From positions 1 to 50,141 of the forward strand of contig JBOEHG010000017.1 of the NCBI GenBank assembly GCA_050633825.1: 50,141 nt of DNA. Direction: 5' to 3'. The notes beneath the pieces are model-generated. The model saw only the letters and a program-made list of their open reading frames with translations. It was not told where the DNA came from and made no database searches. Source of the stretch: CANLBN01 sp050633825 (GTDB taxonomy: Bacteria > Pseudomonadota > Gammaproteobacteria > Pseudomonadales > Cellvibrionaceae). Positions 34,039 through 42,923 of this stretch are shown here, piece after piece (the stretch's first letter is position 1; every line of letters begins with the position of its first letter). Both the position numbers and the translations under genes were made by a program.

Positions 34039-35085
34039 ATGTTATCTGTCTACCACATTGCCCGTTTTAAATTTTCATTCCTATTGCTATCAATTACTCT
34101 AAGCCTTGCTGCGTGTGGCGGGGGGGGGGGTGGTAGTGGCGGCGATAGAATTTCAGATAATACGCCACTTTCCAACAGAATCTTTGTATACGATAGCTTC
34201 AATACAGCAATCGCTTCTATTGCTAACTCAAACCCCAACCCAGGCTTAATTACACTCGACACAACCATCACCGGAAGCAATACCAACCTAGATGGTAGAC
34301 CCGTCGGTGATATGGTTATCAACAAAGCGACGAGAGAACTTTATGTTGCCTCAGGATCATCGATTCTTGTCTTCAATAATGCCAACACAGCAACAGGCAA
34401 CATAAGGCCTAACCGGGTTATCTCCAGTAGTTCATTTGGTGATGTACGCTATTTGCATTTAGATATCAATAACGATGTCATCTACGCAAGTGATACCACC
34501 CAAGGCATTTGGGTTATACGAGATGCCAGCACAGCAAACGGAATCATTGTACCTGAACGCAGTATCACCAATAGTTTTGGCAATTCTTTTTCAATTGAAG
34601 GAATAGCAGTGGATCTTACTAAAGATATTTTATATGTCTCAGTGAGATCATTTAGCCCCTCATCAGAAAGCATACTTGTATTCGACAATGCCAGCCTATT
34701 AGACGGTTCAAATATTGCTGCTGACAGAACTTTTACATCCAACAACACGGGAGGAAATCCCGGGCAATTGATTATTAACGAATCGACAAACGAGCTCTAC
34801 ATGGCGGATGCTGCAAGTAATAGAGTCAGGGTTTTTAATAATGCCCATACCAATAACGGTACAATTAATCCCGACCGAACAATTAATCTACCAGGGCAAC
34901 TGAACTTAACCACTCTTATTACCCATATAGAAATAGATTTTGAAAATGATCGTTTATATTCATTGAGTTCAAATTTATTGGAAATTGTGCAAAATATTAG
35001 CCTAGCTGATGGAGGGGTTATAAGCACGCAGTTACAGGCGGCTAATATCAACACGTCTCTTGATGCTGTAGTTGTTGCGCCATAA
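34039..35085 (+). CDS. Beta-propeller-like lipoprotein with N-terminal poly-Gly
   Basis: A 348-residue lipoprotein: the signal LLSITLSLAAC ends in a lipobox (Cys26) followed by GGGGGGSGGD, a linker common in marine gammaproteobacterial lipoproteins. The rest consists of about six related units, each with a start like ILVFNNANTATG or VRVFNNAHTNNG and an end like NPDRTI, typical of propeller blades of the kind found in NHL or YVTN proteins. Envelope location. No partner nearby. The 11-G coding tract at the poly-Gly linker could make expression variable. Confidence 0.8.
   Translation: MLSVYHIARFKFSFLLLSITLSLAACGGGGGGSGGDRISDNTPLSNRIFVYDSFNTAIASIANSNPNPGLITLDTTITGSNTNLDGRPVGDMVINKATRELYVASGSSILVFNNANTATGNIRPNRVISSSSFGDVRYLHLDINNDVIYASDTTQGIWVIRDASTANGIIVPERSITNSFGNSFSIEGIAVDLTKDILYVSVRSFSPSSESILVFDNASLLDGSNIAADRTFTSNNTGGNPGQLIINESTNELYMADAASNRVRVFNNAHTNNGTINPDRTINLPGQLNLTTLITHIEIDFENDRLYSLSSNLLEIVQNISLADGGVISTQLQAANINTSLDAVVVAP
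34120..34130 (+). repeat. 11-G homopolymer inside the lipoprotein coding sequence
   Basis: Eleven consecutive G bases in frame after the lipobox Cys codon. Slippage by one or two would frameshift the protein after about 28 residues. Some reported length variation in such tracts can be sequencing error. Confidence 0.8.
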
Positions 35086-35106
35086 TACACAAGAATAAAA
35101 GTACTT

Positions 35107-35156
35107 AATAATGGGGTTTAAAGAATATAAAACGGTAAACCCCATTATTCTTTTTT
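35107..35156. terminator. Terminator between convergent genes
   Basis: Perfect 14-bp stem, AATAATGGGGTTTA (35107-35120) with TAAACCCCATTATT (35136-35149), loop of 15 nt, followed by CTTTTTT. It terminates the lipoprotein transcript and extends just past the stop codon of the convergent minus-strand gene. Confidence 0.85.
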
Positions 35157-35522
35157 CCCCAAGATTACATCGGCTTTAGAACGTAGTTTATCTTTTTTAC
35201 GAACAGCATCAAAGACATCCGTAGTCTGCACATTTTCCTGAGATCCATTTGGCGTTTTATCAGCATTCGGGTTTATCTGTCGCCCATTGACATGGACTAT
35301 AACAAAAACGGCTATACCTAAAAAAACAAACATCCATTTTATTAAAAAAGTCCAACCTAACCAGCTTGTTTCATTTTGCAGCTTGGCATAGGCGATAACG
35401 TCATGATGAATAAGATTAATTAACCAGAGATACAACAATAGGATTGGAACAGCAATCAGTGTATGGCGGTAGCGCTTCCATATATAAGAGATGACGGTCA
35501 ATTTAAGAAGGTTATTCCACAT
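35145..35522 (-). CDS. Small membrane protein, unknown
   Basis: A 125-residue protein with two transmembrane helices (about 22-40 and 60-80) and a long charged, hydrophilic C-terminus (DAVRKKDKLRSKADVILGKKE). No family recognised. It overlaps the stop of the gene upstream by one base (TAATG arrangement at 35522), so the pair is coupled and probably acts together. Confidence 0.6.
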   Translation of the reverse strand: MWNNLLKLTVISYIWKRYRHTLIAVPILLLYLWLINLIHHDVIAYAKLQNETSWLGWTFLIKWMFVFLGIAVFVIVHVNGRQINPNADKTPNGSQENVQTTDVFDAVRKKDKLRSKADVILGKKE

Positions 35523-35761
35523 TAGAAAAACCAGTTAAAACCTAAAGCCACTAGCACCGCGAGTAAACCTTTTTCACGTATATTGCTTTTTATCTTATCC
35601 TCTTCTTCCCTGACGATAATTTCAAGCTCATGTTCGGCAAACTCCTCTGCTTTTCTACCGGCAAGTAGAATACGAGTCTGGGCACGACTAATGGCCTTCT
35701 CGCGAATAAATGACTTGTAGGCTTTGATTGGGTGTGGCAATTTTTTCATAGAGATCTTCAT
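35522..35761 (-). CDS. Small helical protein, unknown
   Basis: A 79-residue protein: basic N-terminus, a charged helix (AEEFAEHELEIIVREEEDKI) and a short hydrophobic C-terminus (GLLAVLVALGFNWFF) that could be a membrane tail. No family recognised. Coupled to the membrane protein at 35145 by a one-base overlap. It and that gene have no known role. Confidence 0.5.
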   Translation of the reverse strand: MKISMKKLPHPIKAYKSFIREKAISRAQTRILLAGRKAEEFAEHELEIIVREEEDKIKSNIREKGLLAVLVALGFNWFF

Positions 35762-36012
35762 AATGACTATGGATAATATCTAACAATCATTCATGAAGCT
35801 AGACAAAAACCAAGGGGTAATAGACACCAAACCCATGAAATAAATACCTTCAAACCTAATTGATTAAATTTTGATCAAGAGATAATTTTCAAGCTCTAGA
35901 CATTAAAGTCGATTATGCGTAAATTGACTTTTCGTCATCTGGCAGACTCAATCCAGATATATATTTAACGCGCTACTTAATAAACATTTAAGCGTTATCT
36001 ACAAGGTTATTC

Positions 36013-37434
36013 ATGGAAAATCATTACGACACGATTATTGTAGGCACTGGCTTTGCCTCTTCATTCTTCTTACTGGAATACCTTAAGCATGCGGGAAAAG
36101 AAGAAAAGATTCTTGTTTTGGAAAAAGGCGAAAAATTACCTTATAGCTGGAAGCTGAAAAATAAGACCAATACTAATGCAAATTTTAATGAAGCTTATAA
36201 TAACCTGACTCCACAAAAACCTTGGATTCAAAATATCGCCTTTGGTGGCGGCAGTTGCTGGACTGGCAACACCCCCAGAATGCACCCGAGTGACTTCCGC
36301 ACAAAAACAGAACATGGTGTCGGTGAGGACTGGCCTTTTAGCTACGATGAATTCGACCCACTTATGGCAGAAGTAGAAAGTTATATGGGTATCGCGGGAG
36401 AAGGTAATAGCGAATACCCAAGATCAACCCCTTATGAAATGAAGCCCCATAAATTAAATGCGCTGGATCGTTTATTCAAAGAAAAATACGGTGACCAATT
36501 CTTACCCATGCCCAGTGCAAGAGCCAGCGATTTTAGTCGCGGCCGCCCAAGTTGTTGTAACAATGGCGTCTGCTCTGTATGCCCTATAGGTGCAAAATTT
36601 CAGGTAGATCTTTATATGTTGTCACTCTATGAAGACCCAAGAATAACTTTAAAAACACAATGTGATGTACAACGTCTAGATATTGAAAATAACAATGCCA
36701 AAGGCGTTTACTGCATAGAAAACGAAAAAGAAGTGCTTTATAAGGCAAATTTTGTTGCCGTTGGTGCCCATGCCATTATTACGCCGTTTATATTATTGAA
36801 TTCTGGCATTCAACAAAATGCTTTAGGCAAATACCTCAGTGAACAAATCGCTGTTAATGTTAAAGTAAACTTAGACAACGTTGAAAATTATGATGGCGGT
36901 CAACGTGTTACCGGATTAGGCAGCATGTTTATTAATGAAGACAACCGCTCAACGGCTGCAGGTTGTTTAATTGAAAATTACAATATCCCTTGGCTTAGAG
37001 CCGAGTTTGGCAAGTGGCGCCATGTTGGCTTATTAAAAGTTGTTCTGGAAGATATCCCTTCCGAAAATAATAAAGTCACTGTGGGTGACAACGGGAAACC
37101 CAACGTAGAATATGCGAGCTATAGCCAATATTTGAAAAATGGCATTGCAGCTGTTCCAGAAAGAATCGAACGTTTACTAGCCGACCTACCAATAGAAGAT
37201 TATCATATCGAAAATAATACATCCGGATTTTTGGGAAGCTCAGCGCATATTCAGGGAAGCACTCGCATGGGAACGGACCCGAAAAACAGTGTTGTCGATC
37301 CGAATTTAATTCATCATTCTATTCGTAATTTAGCGGTCTTAGGCTCAGGAGCCTTTCCTACTTGTGCTGCGGCCAACCCTACGCTTATATTGTCCGCTCT
37401 CTCTATAAAGTCAGCCAGGAGTTTATTTGCATGA
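36013..37434 (+). CDS. GMC-family FAD-dependent dehydrogenase large subunit
   Basis: A 473-residue flavoprotein. The FAD-binding beta-alpha-beta motif is at residues 6-18 (DTIIVGTGFASSF), and the GMC C-terminal region with GSTRMGTDPKNSVVD and AANPTLILSAL is intact. Cysteines C181, C182, C187 and C190 in CCNNGVCSVCPIGAKF resemble the iron-sulfur ligand cluster of FAD-dependent sugar and polyol dehydrogenases (glucose, gluconate, fructose types). It has no signal peptide; the next gene, overlapping by ATGA, encodes a small subunit with a twin-arginine signal, so the complex may be carried through Tat as a hitchhiker. Substrate unknown; no cytochrome subunit is nearby. Confidence 0.87.
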   Translation: MENHYDTIIVGTGFASSFFLLEYLKHAGKEEKILVLEKGEKLPYSWKLKNKTNTNANFNEAYNNLTPQKPWIQNIAFGGGSCWTGNTPRMHPSDFRTKTEHGVGEDWPFSYDEFDPLMAEVESYMGIAGEGNSEYPRSTPYEMKPHKLNALDRLFKEKYGDQFLPMPSARASDFSRGRPSCCNNGVCSVCPIGAKFQVDLYMLSLYEDPRITLKTQCDVQRLDIENNNAKGVYCIENEKEVLYKANFVAVGAHAIITPFILLNSGIQQNALGKYLSEQIAVNVKVNLDNVENYDGGQRVTGLGSMFINEDNRSTAAGCLIENYNIPWLRAEFGKWRHVGLLKVVLEDIPSENNKVTVGDNGKPNVEYASYSQYLKNGIAAVPERIERLLADLPIEDYHIENNTSGFLGSSAHIQGSTRMGTDPKNSVVDPNLIHHSIRNLAVLGSGAFPTCAAANPTLILSALSIKSARSLFA

Positions 37435-37865
37435 AAATAAATAGACGATTTTTTTTATCGGCAACAGGCATATTAGTGGGCGGCACCGCACTTGGTTCTT
37501 TTCTGTCATGGAAAAACGCTAAAGAAGCCGATATTATTGTTGCCATCCTAAAAAACAGATTGGGCGAATTAAATATTGATAAAGGTGTATTCGAAACTTA
37601 CAGTATAGAAGTTGTCGAGCGCAGACAACGCTTTAAAAAAGAATTGAAATTATTGGGTACATTTTCCAGTATTTTTTCAGTTATCACGCCTTACAGTTTA
37701 CTGCCGATGCAACATTCATTTAGGAAATTAGAAAACTATACTATTTCCAACTTTTTGCTATCAACAGATTTTTTTCAGAACAAAGCAGACACCACACGAA
37801 AGATAAATTACCTTGGCTTTCATGATCCTTACAAAAGACCTTGCACTAATTTCTTTAATCATTAA
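37431..37865 (+). CDS. Small subunit with twin-arginine signal for the GMC dehydrogenase
   Basis: A 144-residue protein whose N-terminus, MKINRRFFLSATGILVGGT, is a twin-arginine signal (R5-R6, F, L) followed by a hydrophobic stretch. The remainder is helical with no clear catalytic motif and recalls gluconate 2-dehydrogenase subunit 3-like small subunits. The start ATG overlaps the GMC stop by ATGA. Upstream in-frame extension to 37362 lies inside the GMC gene and is not used. Role: export chaperone and small subunit, inferred from the known glucose dehydrogenase arrangement. Confidence 0.75.
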   Translation: MKINRRFFLSATGILVGGTALGSFLSWKNAKEADIIVAILKNRLGELNIDKGVFETYSIEVVERRQRFKKELKLLGTFSSIFSVITPYSLLPMQHSFRKLENYTISNFLLSTDFFQNKADTTRKINYLGFHDPYKRPCTNFFNH

Positions 37866-37886
37866 CTAAGCGTTACAAAATTATAA

Positions 37887-37920
37887 AAAAAGCCTCAGCT
37901 TTTCCAAACTGAGGCTTTTT
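37887..37920. terminator. Bidirectional terminator between the GMC pair and typA
   Basis: Stem AGCCTCAG/CTGAGGCT (37891-37898 with 37909-37916) flanked by A and T tracts. A second 8-bp stem TTAAGCAA/TTGCTTAA follows at 37922-37946, abutting the typA stop. Confidence 0.85.
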
Positions 37921-37946
37921 ATTAAGCAAGAATAAATATTGCTTAA

Positions 37947-39767
37947 CTATTTTTTAGCGCGTTTGCGCTCATTTTCTGTTAATAGTTTTTTACGTATCCG
38001 AATATAGTTTGGCGTCACTTCTACTAGCTCATCATCTTCAATAAACTCTAAAGCTTGCTCTAAGGTGTGCTTAATGGGTGGCGACAATGTTAACGCCTCA
38101 TCAGTACCGGATGCCCGCACGTTGGTTAGCTGCTTTCCTTTAATAGGATTAACCGCTAAATCATTATCACGAGAGTGAATACCAATAACTTGCCCTTCAT
38201 AAACATCAACAGCATGCCCTAAAAACAAACGTCCTCGACTTTGCAAATTGAAAAGCGAGTAAGCGGCCGTTTTACCTTTGAGCATACTGACCAACACACC
38301 ATTCTGACGCGAAGTTACATCACCTTCTTTGACTGGGCCGTAATGATCGAAAACACTAGTCATAATGCCCGAGCCTGATGTTAAGGTCATAAACAAACCA
38401 CGAAAACCTATCAATCCACGCGAAGGCACAACAAATTCTAATTTAGTACGACCTTTGCCGTCCGGCTCCATGTTAGTCATTTCTGCTTTACGCAAACCCA
38501 ACTCTTCCATAATTGAGCCTTGATGTTCATCTTCAACATCAATTACAACTTGTTCAAACGGCTCTTCAATTTTTCCATTAACTTCTCGTTGTACAACTTC
38601 TGGGCGCGAAACACCCATTTCAAAGCCTTCACGACGCATGGTTTCAATCAATACTGATAGATGTAATTCACCTCGGCCAGATACTTTAAACTTATCCGGA
38701 GTGTCGCCCTGCTCTACACGTAAAGCAACGTTATGAATTAATTCTTGCTCTAAACGCTCACCAATATTACGCGTTGTGACATATTTACCGTCTTGACCCG
38801 CAAAAGGAGAATCATTAACCATAAAGGTCATACTTACAGTAGGCTCATCCACGGTAAGAGCTGGCAATGCCTCAACATTATCAGGATCACACAAAGTATC
38901 TGAAATACTCAAACCGTCGATACCGTTAATACATACAATATCTCCGGCTTTGGCTTCTTCAACATCGACGCGATCTAAACCAAGATAACCTTTTACATTG
39001 AGTACCTTACCTTTACGCTCTTTACCGTCAGCCGAGTGTATGACCACTTGCTGATTAGCCTTTAAGGTACCTCGAGTAATACGGCCAACACCGATCACCC
39101 CCACGTAGCTATCATAATCCAATGCGGAAATTTGCATCTGGAAAGGTCCATTACGATCAACTTCTGGCGCAGGTACTTTTTCAGTGATCATCTGGAATAA
39201 TGGGGTCATATCATCGGCAAGCTCATCGGCATCCAAACCAGCAATACCATTCAATGCTGAGGCATAAATGATCGGAAAGTCTAACTGTTCGTCAGTTGCA
39301 CCTAAGCGATCAAACAAATCAAACACTTGGTCGACAACCCAATCAGGGCGAGCACCGGGGCGATCCACCTTATTGACAACAACAATGGGTTTTAAACCTC
39401 GCTCAAAGGCTTTCGATGTCACAAAACGTGTTTGCGGCATAGGACCATCAACAGCATCAACCAATAGCAGTACCGAGTCGACCATAGAAAGGACTCGCTC
39501 CACTTCACCACCGAAGTCGGCGTGTCCTGGGGTGTCTACGATATTAATATGATAATCATTCCATTCAATGGCAGTATTTTTAGCCAAAATGGTAATGCCT
39601 CGCTCTTTCTCCTGATCATTGGAGTCCATCACCCTTTCAGCGCCCTGATCTTTGCGATCGAGAGTGCCTGACTGGCTTAGAAGTTTATCAACAAGAGTAG
39701 TTTTGCCATGGTCGACGTGCGCGATAATGGCGATATTACGGAGTTTCTCAATCACGGGGGAATCCAA
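37947..39767 (-). CDS. typA: Ribosome-associated GTPase TypA/BipA
   Basis: Translational GTPase that binds the 70S ribosome and helps 50S assembly and stress adaptation. The 606 residues show G1 AHVDHGKTTLVDKLL, G2/switch region RGITILAKNTAIEW, G3 DTPGHADFGGE and G4 NKVDR, then domain II, and the TypA-specific C-terminus KHTLEQALEFIEDDELVEVTP. Full length. Monocistronic; terminator just after its stop on this strand. Confidence 0.98.
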   Translation of the reverse strand: MDSPVIEKLRNIAIIAHVDHGKTTLVDKLLSQSGTLDRKDQGAERVMDSNDQEKERGITILAKNTAIEWNDYHINIVDTPGHADFGGEVERVLSMVDSVLLLVDAVDGPMPQTRFVTSKAFERGLKPIVVVNKVDRPGARPDWVVDQVFDLFDRLGATDEQLDFPIIYASALNGIAGLDADELADDMTPLFQMITEKVPAPEVDRNGPFQMQISALDYDSYVGVIGVGRITRGTLKANQQVVIHSADGKERKGKVLNVKGYLGLDRVDVEEAKAGDIVCINGIDGLSISDTLCDPDNVEALPALTVDEPTVSMTFMVNDSPFAGQDGKYVTTRNIGERLEQELIHNVALRVEQGDTPDKFKVSGRGELHLSVLIETMRREGFEMGVSRPEVVQREVNGKIEEPFEQVVIDVEDEHQGSIMEELGLRKAEMTNMEPDGKGRTKLEFVVPSRGLIGFRGLFMTLTSGSGIMTSVFDHYGPVKEGDVTSRQNGVLVSMLKGKTAAYSLFNLQSRGRLFLGHAVDVYEGQVIGIHSRDNDLAVNPIKGKQLTNVRASGTDEALTLSPPIKHTLEQALEFIEDDELVEVTPNYIRIRKKLLTENERKRAKK

Positions 39768-39874
39768 CTGCGAAGGGCGATAATTTAGGGGGTGAATTTG
39801 AAGGCGCGGATTATACCCGTGAATGATAGACAGCGATAGACCCTAGGGAAAGATAGTACTAACTAATTAGCACA

Positions 39875-40381
39875 CTAAAGACCGAAAGCATTACCCTTGG
39901 TGCGACGCCCTGCTTTTGGCACATAACTTTTTTCTTCAAGTAAATCCATCTGCTTAATGCGTCCACTGGCAGAAACAAAGCAATTAACATAAAACTTATC
40001 AACCCCTGTTCTTCTACTCGCATCGCGGAACATGTTCATTTCGTAATACAGCTTGTAACCACCTTTTTGCCCATCTGAATGGCTTGATAGGTCATCCATA
40101 GAAAACATTTGTAGCTTATCTCCATGTTCAGTCTGCAATGCTTTATCACAAATCAATTGAGCATCTGTCATGGAATTTGCTGGCCCGCTAGCAGCAGGGG
40201 AAATATCGATAATACCCGTAGCCATAAGCGCAGTGACAACAGACGTTGTCATCAAGCTAAATAATAAAAACACCAAGCCAACCACCTGCACATGGGAGAT
40301 GATTTTCTTACGCTTTTCCTTCTTTAGATTCTCGTCTTCGGGAGACTCTTCTGTCGATGTCTTTTCTTCAGCGTCAGCCAT
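39875..40381 (-). CDS. Single-helix membrane protein, unknown
   Basis: A 168-residue protein: acidic N-terminus (EEKTSTEESPEDENLKK), basic stretch, one transmembrane helix at about 33-55 (VQVVGLVFLLFSLMTTSVVTA), then a region with two cysteines (QLICDKALQ, YVNCFVS). The topology suggests a periplasmic C-terminal domain. No family recognised. It lies 107 nt from typA and 77 nt from the DUF501 gene on the same strand. Confidence 0.6.
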   Translation of the reverse strand: MADAEEKTSTEESPEDENLKKEKRKKIISHVQVVGLVFLLFSLMTTSVVTALMATGIIDISPAASGPANSMTDAQLICDKALQTEHGDKLQMFSMDDLSSHSDGQKGGYKLYYEMNMFRDASRRTGVDKFYVNCFVSASGRIKQMDLLEEKSYVPKAGRRTKGNAFGL

Positions 40382-40458
40382 GGGATATCACTGTTCAATT
40401 GATCGAGGAGGCACTCCCCCAAAAGAGGAATACCTACTACTTACTAACAGTGTAGATG

Positions 40459-41010
40459 CTAATTCGAAAGGTGGCCAAAGCTGACATTATGAGCCTGCCA
40501 GTGGGCATCCAGGAGAGTGCCAATAGTATTGGGGATAACAAGGTGGGCCGCATAGTAAGTGTGAAGACAACGGATACGGGTAAAGTTTTCTATCCCCCCT
40601 ATCCCGCGACGCTCCAGTACCGAATCAAAGCCCAAACGCTGTATTTCCAACTGCTGCTCGTGAGGAATAAGCGATAACCTCAGTTCAATGTGAGACTTGT
40701 GATCTTCTGCTATGGTTTCCTGTAACTCAGTAGAGGCATCGATTTGGGCTTGAAAATCTGCTATCAAACCGCCGGCCTCCAACTGATCAATGGCGTAGTT
40801 CAGTTTCTTATCGACCAACCAAAACAGCGTGGGAAAAGGCTTATTATCCACGAGCGAATCAACCTGAATAACAACCGGGCTGCCATCACCAGAGCGCACA
40901 GCAATACCACGTAAACCCCTCGGTTGCCGGCCTAACAGGTGTCTGACCTGCTCATAGTCACGCTCACTCACCGTTTGTATCAGGCCGTCGTTTTGCTTAT
41001 CTTTACTCAA
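40459..41010 (-). CDS. DUF501 domain protein
   Basis: A 183-residue protein matching DUF501: LLGRQPRGLRGIAVRSGDGS, then VDNKPFPTLFWLVDKKL and the end IRCLHTYYAAHLVIPNTIGTLLD. DUF501 has conserved Arg, Cys and His residues but no agreed activity. The start must be TTG at 41010: the next upstream in-frame codons run into a stop within three codons, and no ATG fits. GGAAG lies about 10 nt upstream. Confidence 0.88.
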   Translation of the reverse strand: MSKDKQNDGLIQTVSERDYEQVRHLLGRQPRGLRGIAVRSGDGSPVVIQVDSLVDNKPFPTLFWLVDKKLNYAIDQLEAGGLIADFQAQIDASTELQETIAEDHKSHIELRLSLIPHEQQLEIQRLGFDSVLERRGIGGIENFTRIRCLHTYYAAHLVIPNTIGTLLDAHWQAHNVSFGHLSN

Positions 41011-41178
41011 GGTCTTTTACTTCCACTCATCGTTACAACTATACATAGGCTACAGAGGATCATTGTGCGCCATCGCCCTACAAAAATAACCCCTATAAAA
41101 TTGGGTGAGCATACTACCACATCGCGCTTTTTCGTCAGAAAGATTACACTAGTAATAAGCCATTAGAAGGTAGTCTCA

Positions 41179-42120
41179 ATGCTAGAGTTTCCGCAACAAA
41201 AAAACCATGAAGTTCCATTGCACACGGAAGAAACGGACATTGCATTGCCGGAAACCCTCAATCCCAAGACTCGCTACGCGTTTTTCACCACCATCGCCAC
41301 AGGCGGAAAGTCCCTGATCAAATCCTGTGTTGATTTACATTTACGTCGACGCGTTTGTTACAAAACCTTACGGCCTGAATTTACTAATAACGACATTGAA
41401 AATTTACGCTTGTTACGTGAAGCGCGTATTTCTGCCATGTTGCAACACCCCAACACCGTTCCCACATACGAAATTGGGCGAGATAATCGTGGCCACTACT
41501 ACTTCACCATGAAGCTGATTCATGGTTATACCTTGCGCGAAATACTGAATTTTCGTGAACGCTATGACCTTACACAATTAGTTGATGTCATCATGCAGGT
41601 AGCACTTGCACTTGCCTATGCCCATTCACTTGGCGTCTTACATCGCGACATCAAGCCCGACAATATACTCGTTGGCCCCTACGGAGAAGTCTTACTGCTG
41701 GACTGGGGTATGGCCAAGGTATGGCCGAAAGATAAAGCAAAGGCAGACAATGAGACAGACATAGACGAAGTAGATACCGGCTCAGGTATGACAGGGGAAG
41801 GAAAACTACAAGGGAGCGTGATGTATATGTCGCCAGAACAAGTGGAGCGCGACCCTGACATTTCTTTTGCTTCCGACATTTACAGTTTGGGGGCAGTACT
41901 CTACGAAACCCTCACCGGAACCACTCCCTTTCAAGGGGATATCGTACATAAACTCTTGGATAAAATTCGCCATGAAACCCCAGCTTTTCCACAATCAGCA
42001 AGCCATGAACCTCTGTCACCACAACTGGCTGAACTAACAATGCAATGCTTACAAAAAGATCCTCAGAACCGCCCAAACTCCGCAGCTGAAGTGGTTCGCA
42101 TCATCAAAGAAGGCCTCTAA
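41179..42120 (+). CDS. Soluble Ser/Thr protein kinase
   Basis: A 313-residue Hanks-type kinase without membrane segment. Residues about 33-310 are the kinase domain: nucleotide Lys62 (YKTLRPE), catalytic HRDIKPDN (H155, D157), DWG in place of DFG at D175, activation segment with GSVMYMSPEQV, then SDIYSLGAVLYETLTG. The glycine-rich loop is degenerate (ATGGKSLIKSC), but catalytic residues are kept. It is followed by the phosphatase gene, so the two probably form an opposing pair. No PASTA or sensor domain; target unknown. Confidence 0.92.
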   Translation: MLEFPQQKNHEVPLHTEETDIALPETLNPKTRYAFFTTIATGGKSLIKSCVDLHLRRRVCYKTLRPEFTNNDIENLRLLREARISAMLQHPNTVPTYEIGRDNRGHYYFTMKLIHGYTLREILNFRERYDLTQLVDVIMQVALALAYAHSLGVLHRDIKPDNILVGPYGEVLLLDWGMAKVWPKDKAKADNETDIDEVDTGSGMTGEGKLQGSVMYMSPEQVERDPDISFASDIYSLGAVLYETLTGTTPFQGDIVHKLLDKIRHETPAFPQSASHEPLSPQLAELTMQCLQKDPQNRPNSAAEVVRIIKEGL

Positions 42121-42122
42121 GT

Positions 42123-42923
42123 GTGACGCACCGTTCTCTCCTCCAGCATATTGACTCTGGCCAAGTTGACCTTAGGCAATTAAAGGCCTCAAATACGTTC
42201 TCCACCAAGGCTGATAGCTGCGGTGGCACTCACAAAGGTTGGATCCGCTTTATTAATGAAGACGCCTACCTTGAGCTACCCAACGAAAAACTATGGGTCG
42301 TTGCCGATGGAATGGGCGGACATAAGCGAGGTGACTATGCAAGTAAGGCAATTATTAAGGCCTTACAAAGCTTCTCTCGCAAAGAGGGGCAGAGCAAAAA
42401 TAGCCTACTTAGCCTAATAGAAAGCCTGCAAAATCGCTTAACCGAGGCCAACGAAACCTGTCAAAAAGCCTTTCGGGCAAGGCGCGTTGGCTCAACGGTA
42501 ACCTTACTCTTCGAGTTTGGTGGTTACTGCTTTTTTCTTTGGGCAGGTGATAGCAGAATATACCGCCTGCGCAATGGTAATCTGGAACAGATGACCCGTG
42601 ACCACAGCCTTGCACAGGAAAAATATGACAAGGGTGAATTGAACCAAGATGAAGCAAAAAGCCACCCGTCTGCACATATACTTACCAGAGCCGTAGGCGT
42701 TAACCGACATTTAAAGCTCGAATTACGCTGCTCCCCTGTCATGTCAGGAGATCGCTACCTACTTTGCAGCGATGGTTTACATGCTGGTGTTTCGAAGGAA
42801 GAAATACTCTCCAATTTAAGCCTAAATACGCAACAAAATGCGTTGGATACATTAATAACAGCTGCATTGGACAGTGGAGGGCGCGATAATATTACCGTTA
42901 TCATTGTTGATTTTGACGCATAA
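42123..42923 (+). CDS. PP2C-family protein phosphatase
   Basis: A 266-residue metal-dependent phosphatase. All PP2C motifs are visible: RFINEDAYLE, VVADGMGGHKRGD, FFLWAGDSRIYRL, DHSLAQ, LLCSDGLH and GRDNITVIIVD, with the metal-binding aspartates kept. The start is a GTG at 42123 two bases after the kinase stop, so it is coupled to the kinase and should reverse its phosphorylation. Kinase/PP2C pairs occur in type VI secretion loci but also elsewhere; nothing else here specifies the target. Confidence 0.93.
   Translation: MTHRSLLQHIDSGQVDLRQLKASNTFSTKADSCGGTHKGWIRFINEDAYLELPNEKLWVVADGMGGHKRGDYASKAIIKALQSFSRKEGQSKNSLLSLIESLQNRLTEANETCQKAFRARRVGSTVTLLFEFGGYCFFLWAGDSRIYRLRNGNLEQMTRDHSLAQEKYDKGELNQDEAKSHPSAHILTRAVGVNRHLKLELRCSPVMSGDRYLLCSDGLHAGVSKEEILSNLSLNTQQNALDTLITAALDSGGRDNITVIIVDFDA

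Noticed and set aside
37362..37430. Upstream extension of the Tat-signal small subunit
   Set aside because: It lies inside the GMC gene and would bury the twin-arginine signal; the ATGA overlap at 37431 is natural.
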